Of a DNA stretch of 64,000 nucleotides, positions 63,551-64,000 are shown one piece after another. Under the pieces are notes generated by a model. It saw only the letters and a program-made list of their open reading frames with translations. It searched no databases and was not told the DNA's origin. The translations under genes were made by a program, and so were the position numbers. Each line of letters opens with the position of its first letter. The first letter of the stretch is position 1. The DNA comes from Acidobacteriota bacterium (lineage in GTDB: Bacteria > Acidobacteriota > Terriglobia > Terriglobales > Acidobacteriaceae): the NCBI GenBank assembly GCA_021792135.1, contig JAJYVF010000030.1, positions 1-64,000 on the forward strand, given 5' to 3'.

Positions 63551-64000
63551 TGCATATCCTGCTGGTGCTGGCTATGGGGTTGCAGAGCCCTTCTGCGGCG
63601 GCCATTGAGCACATCCAGGCTGGGGTGGCCGCAGACAGACAGGGGCAGCATGCGGCAGCTATCGATGAGTTCAGGAAGGCTGCTGATCTTGCGCCCGATT
63701 TCGCGCCTGCCTTTATCGATCTCGGCGTCGCGTACATGAAGGAGAGCCGCTACGCCGATGCTGTCGCGCCCCTGCAGAAGGCGCTCACGCTGCAGCCCGG
63801 CACTGCGGAAGTGCAGGAGATGCTCGGCTATGCGTGGCTCTTCCAGGGTTACGCCTCGCGTGCGATTCCCTGCTTCGAGGCTGCGAAAGTGAAGGGCGGC
63901 CTGGGAATTGCGCAAGTGGAAACCGGCGACCTGGCCGATGCGATTGTGAACCTCCAGGCGGCTTTGCGGCAGCATCCGACCGATCCCGATCTGCTCTTCT
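63547..64000 (+). CDS. TPR-repeat protein, 3' truncated by window
   Basis: The first 151 codons are visible, open to the window end. The start overlaps the CRTAC1 stop (ATGA). Hydrophobic N-terminus MMHILLVLAMGLQSPSAAA suggests export. TPR units: HAAAIDEFRKAADLAPDFAP, RYADAVAPLQKALTLQPGTA and DLADAIVNLQAALRQHPTDP. This mirrors the TPR + CRTAC1 pair at 34080-36745 in reversed order. Confidence 0.88.
   Translation, partial: MMHILLVLAMGLQSPSAAAIEHIQAGVAADRQGQHAAAIDEFRKAADLAPDFAPAFIDLGVAYMKESRYADAVAPLQKALTLQPGTAEVQEMLGYAWLFQGYASRAIPCFEAAKVKGGLGIAQVETGDLADAIVNLQAALRQHPTDPDLLF

Noticed and set aside
1-64000. CRISPR arrays, rRNA genes, prophage or toxin-antitoxin genes
   Set aside because: No regularly spaced direct repeats, no rRNA-like sequence and no phage or toxin families were recognised on reading both strands.

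Overview
The window reads as a chromosomal segment of an acidobacterium, most likely a Terriglobia/Acidobacteriaceae-type genome. This is inferred from the high GC, two very large Oar-like TonB-dependent receptors with a carboxypeptidase-regulatory-like N-terminus, two CRTAC1/ASPIC-UnbV repeat proteins, a tannase-family esterase, a PknB-type kinase fused to TPRs, and the dehydrogenase/cytochrome content. No 16S gene is present, so the placement is provisional.

Region 1 (1-18,034) is a single-strand run joining the S10, spc and alpha operons: tuf 3' end, rpsJ-rplC-rplD-rplW-rplB-rpsS-rplV-rpsC-rplP-rpmC-rpsQ, then rplN-rplX-rplE-rpsZ-rpsH-rplF-rplR-rpsE-rpmD-rplO-secY-adk-map-infA-rpmJ, then rpsM-rpsK-rpsD-rpoA-rplQ and a terminator hairpin. 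Unusual points are long Lys/Ala-rich tails on L22 and L29, a recurrent two-hairpin intergenic element, and a long inverted repeat in the rpsD leader.

Region 2 (18,212-30,292) is mixed: a secreted tannase-type esterase, a secreted amidohydrolase, an S10-type carboxypeptidase, a duplicated-domain protein of unknown function, a membrane Ser/Thr kinase with TPRs, a CcdC-like membrane protein, tRNA-Arg(ACG), a YbhB-type protein, and a large Tat-exported protein that may be a glycoside hydrolase.

Region 3 (30,293-36,745) holds a TonB-dependent receptor followed by a TPR protein and a Tat-exported CRTAC1 protein, divergent from the Tat-exported protein of region 2, with a palindrome between them.

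Region 4 (36,757-44,640) is an acyl/ester catabolic module: a secreted carboxylesterase, a TetR regulator, an acyl-CoA synthetase, and a divergent SDR plus thiolase. Two matching promoter/operator sites tie it together, and decayed transposase fragments of two different types lie on either side.

Region 5 (44,683-64,000) is a GH31 glycosidase, a methyltransferase, and a long sugar-oxidation locus. The locus contains two TIM-barrel isomerase/epimerase-like proteins, a PQQ dehydrogenase with a di-heme cytochrome, a ThuA-like protein, an AraC regulator and a second TonB receptor. It continues with a Tat-exported gluconate-2-dehydrogenase subunit-3-like protein, a GMC oxidoreductase, a penta-heme and a mono-heme cytochrome c, and a second CRTAC1 + TPR pair cut by the window end. 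The simplest reading is uptake of a glycoside across the outer membrane, periplasmic oxidation of the sugar with electrons passed to cytochromes c, and further processing by TIM-barrel and ThuA-type enzymes.
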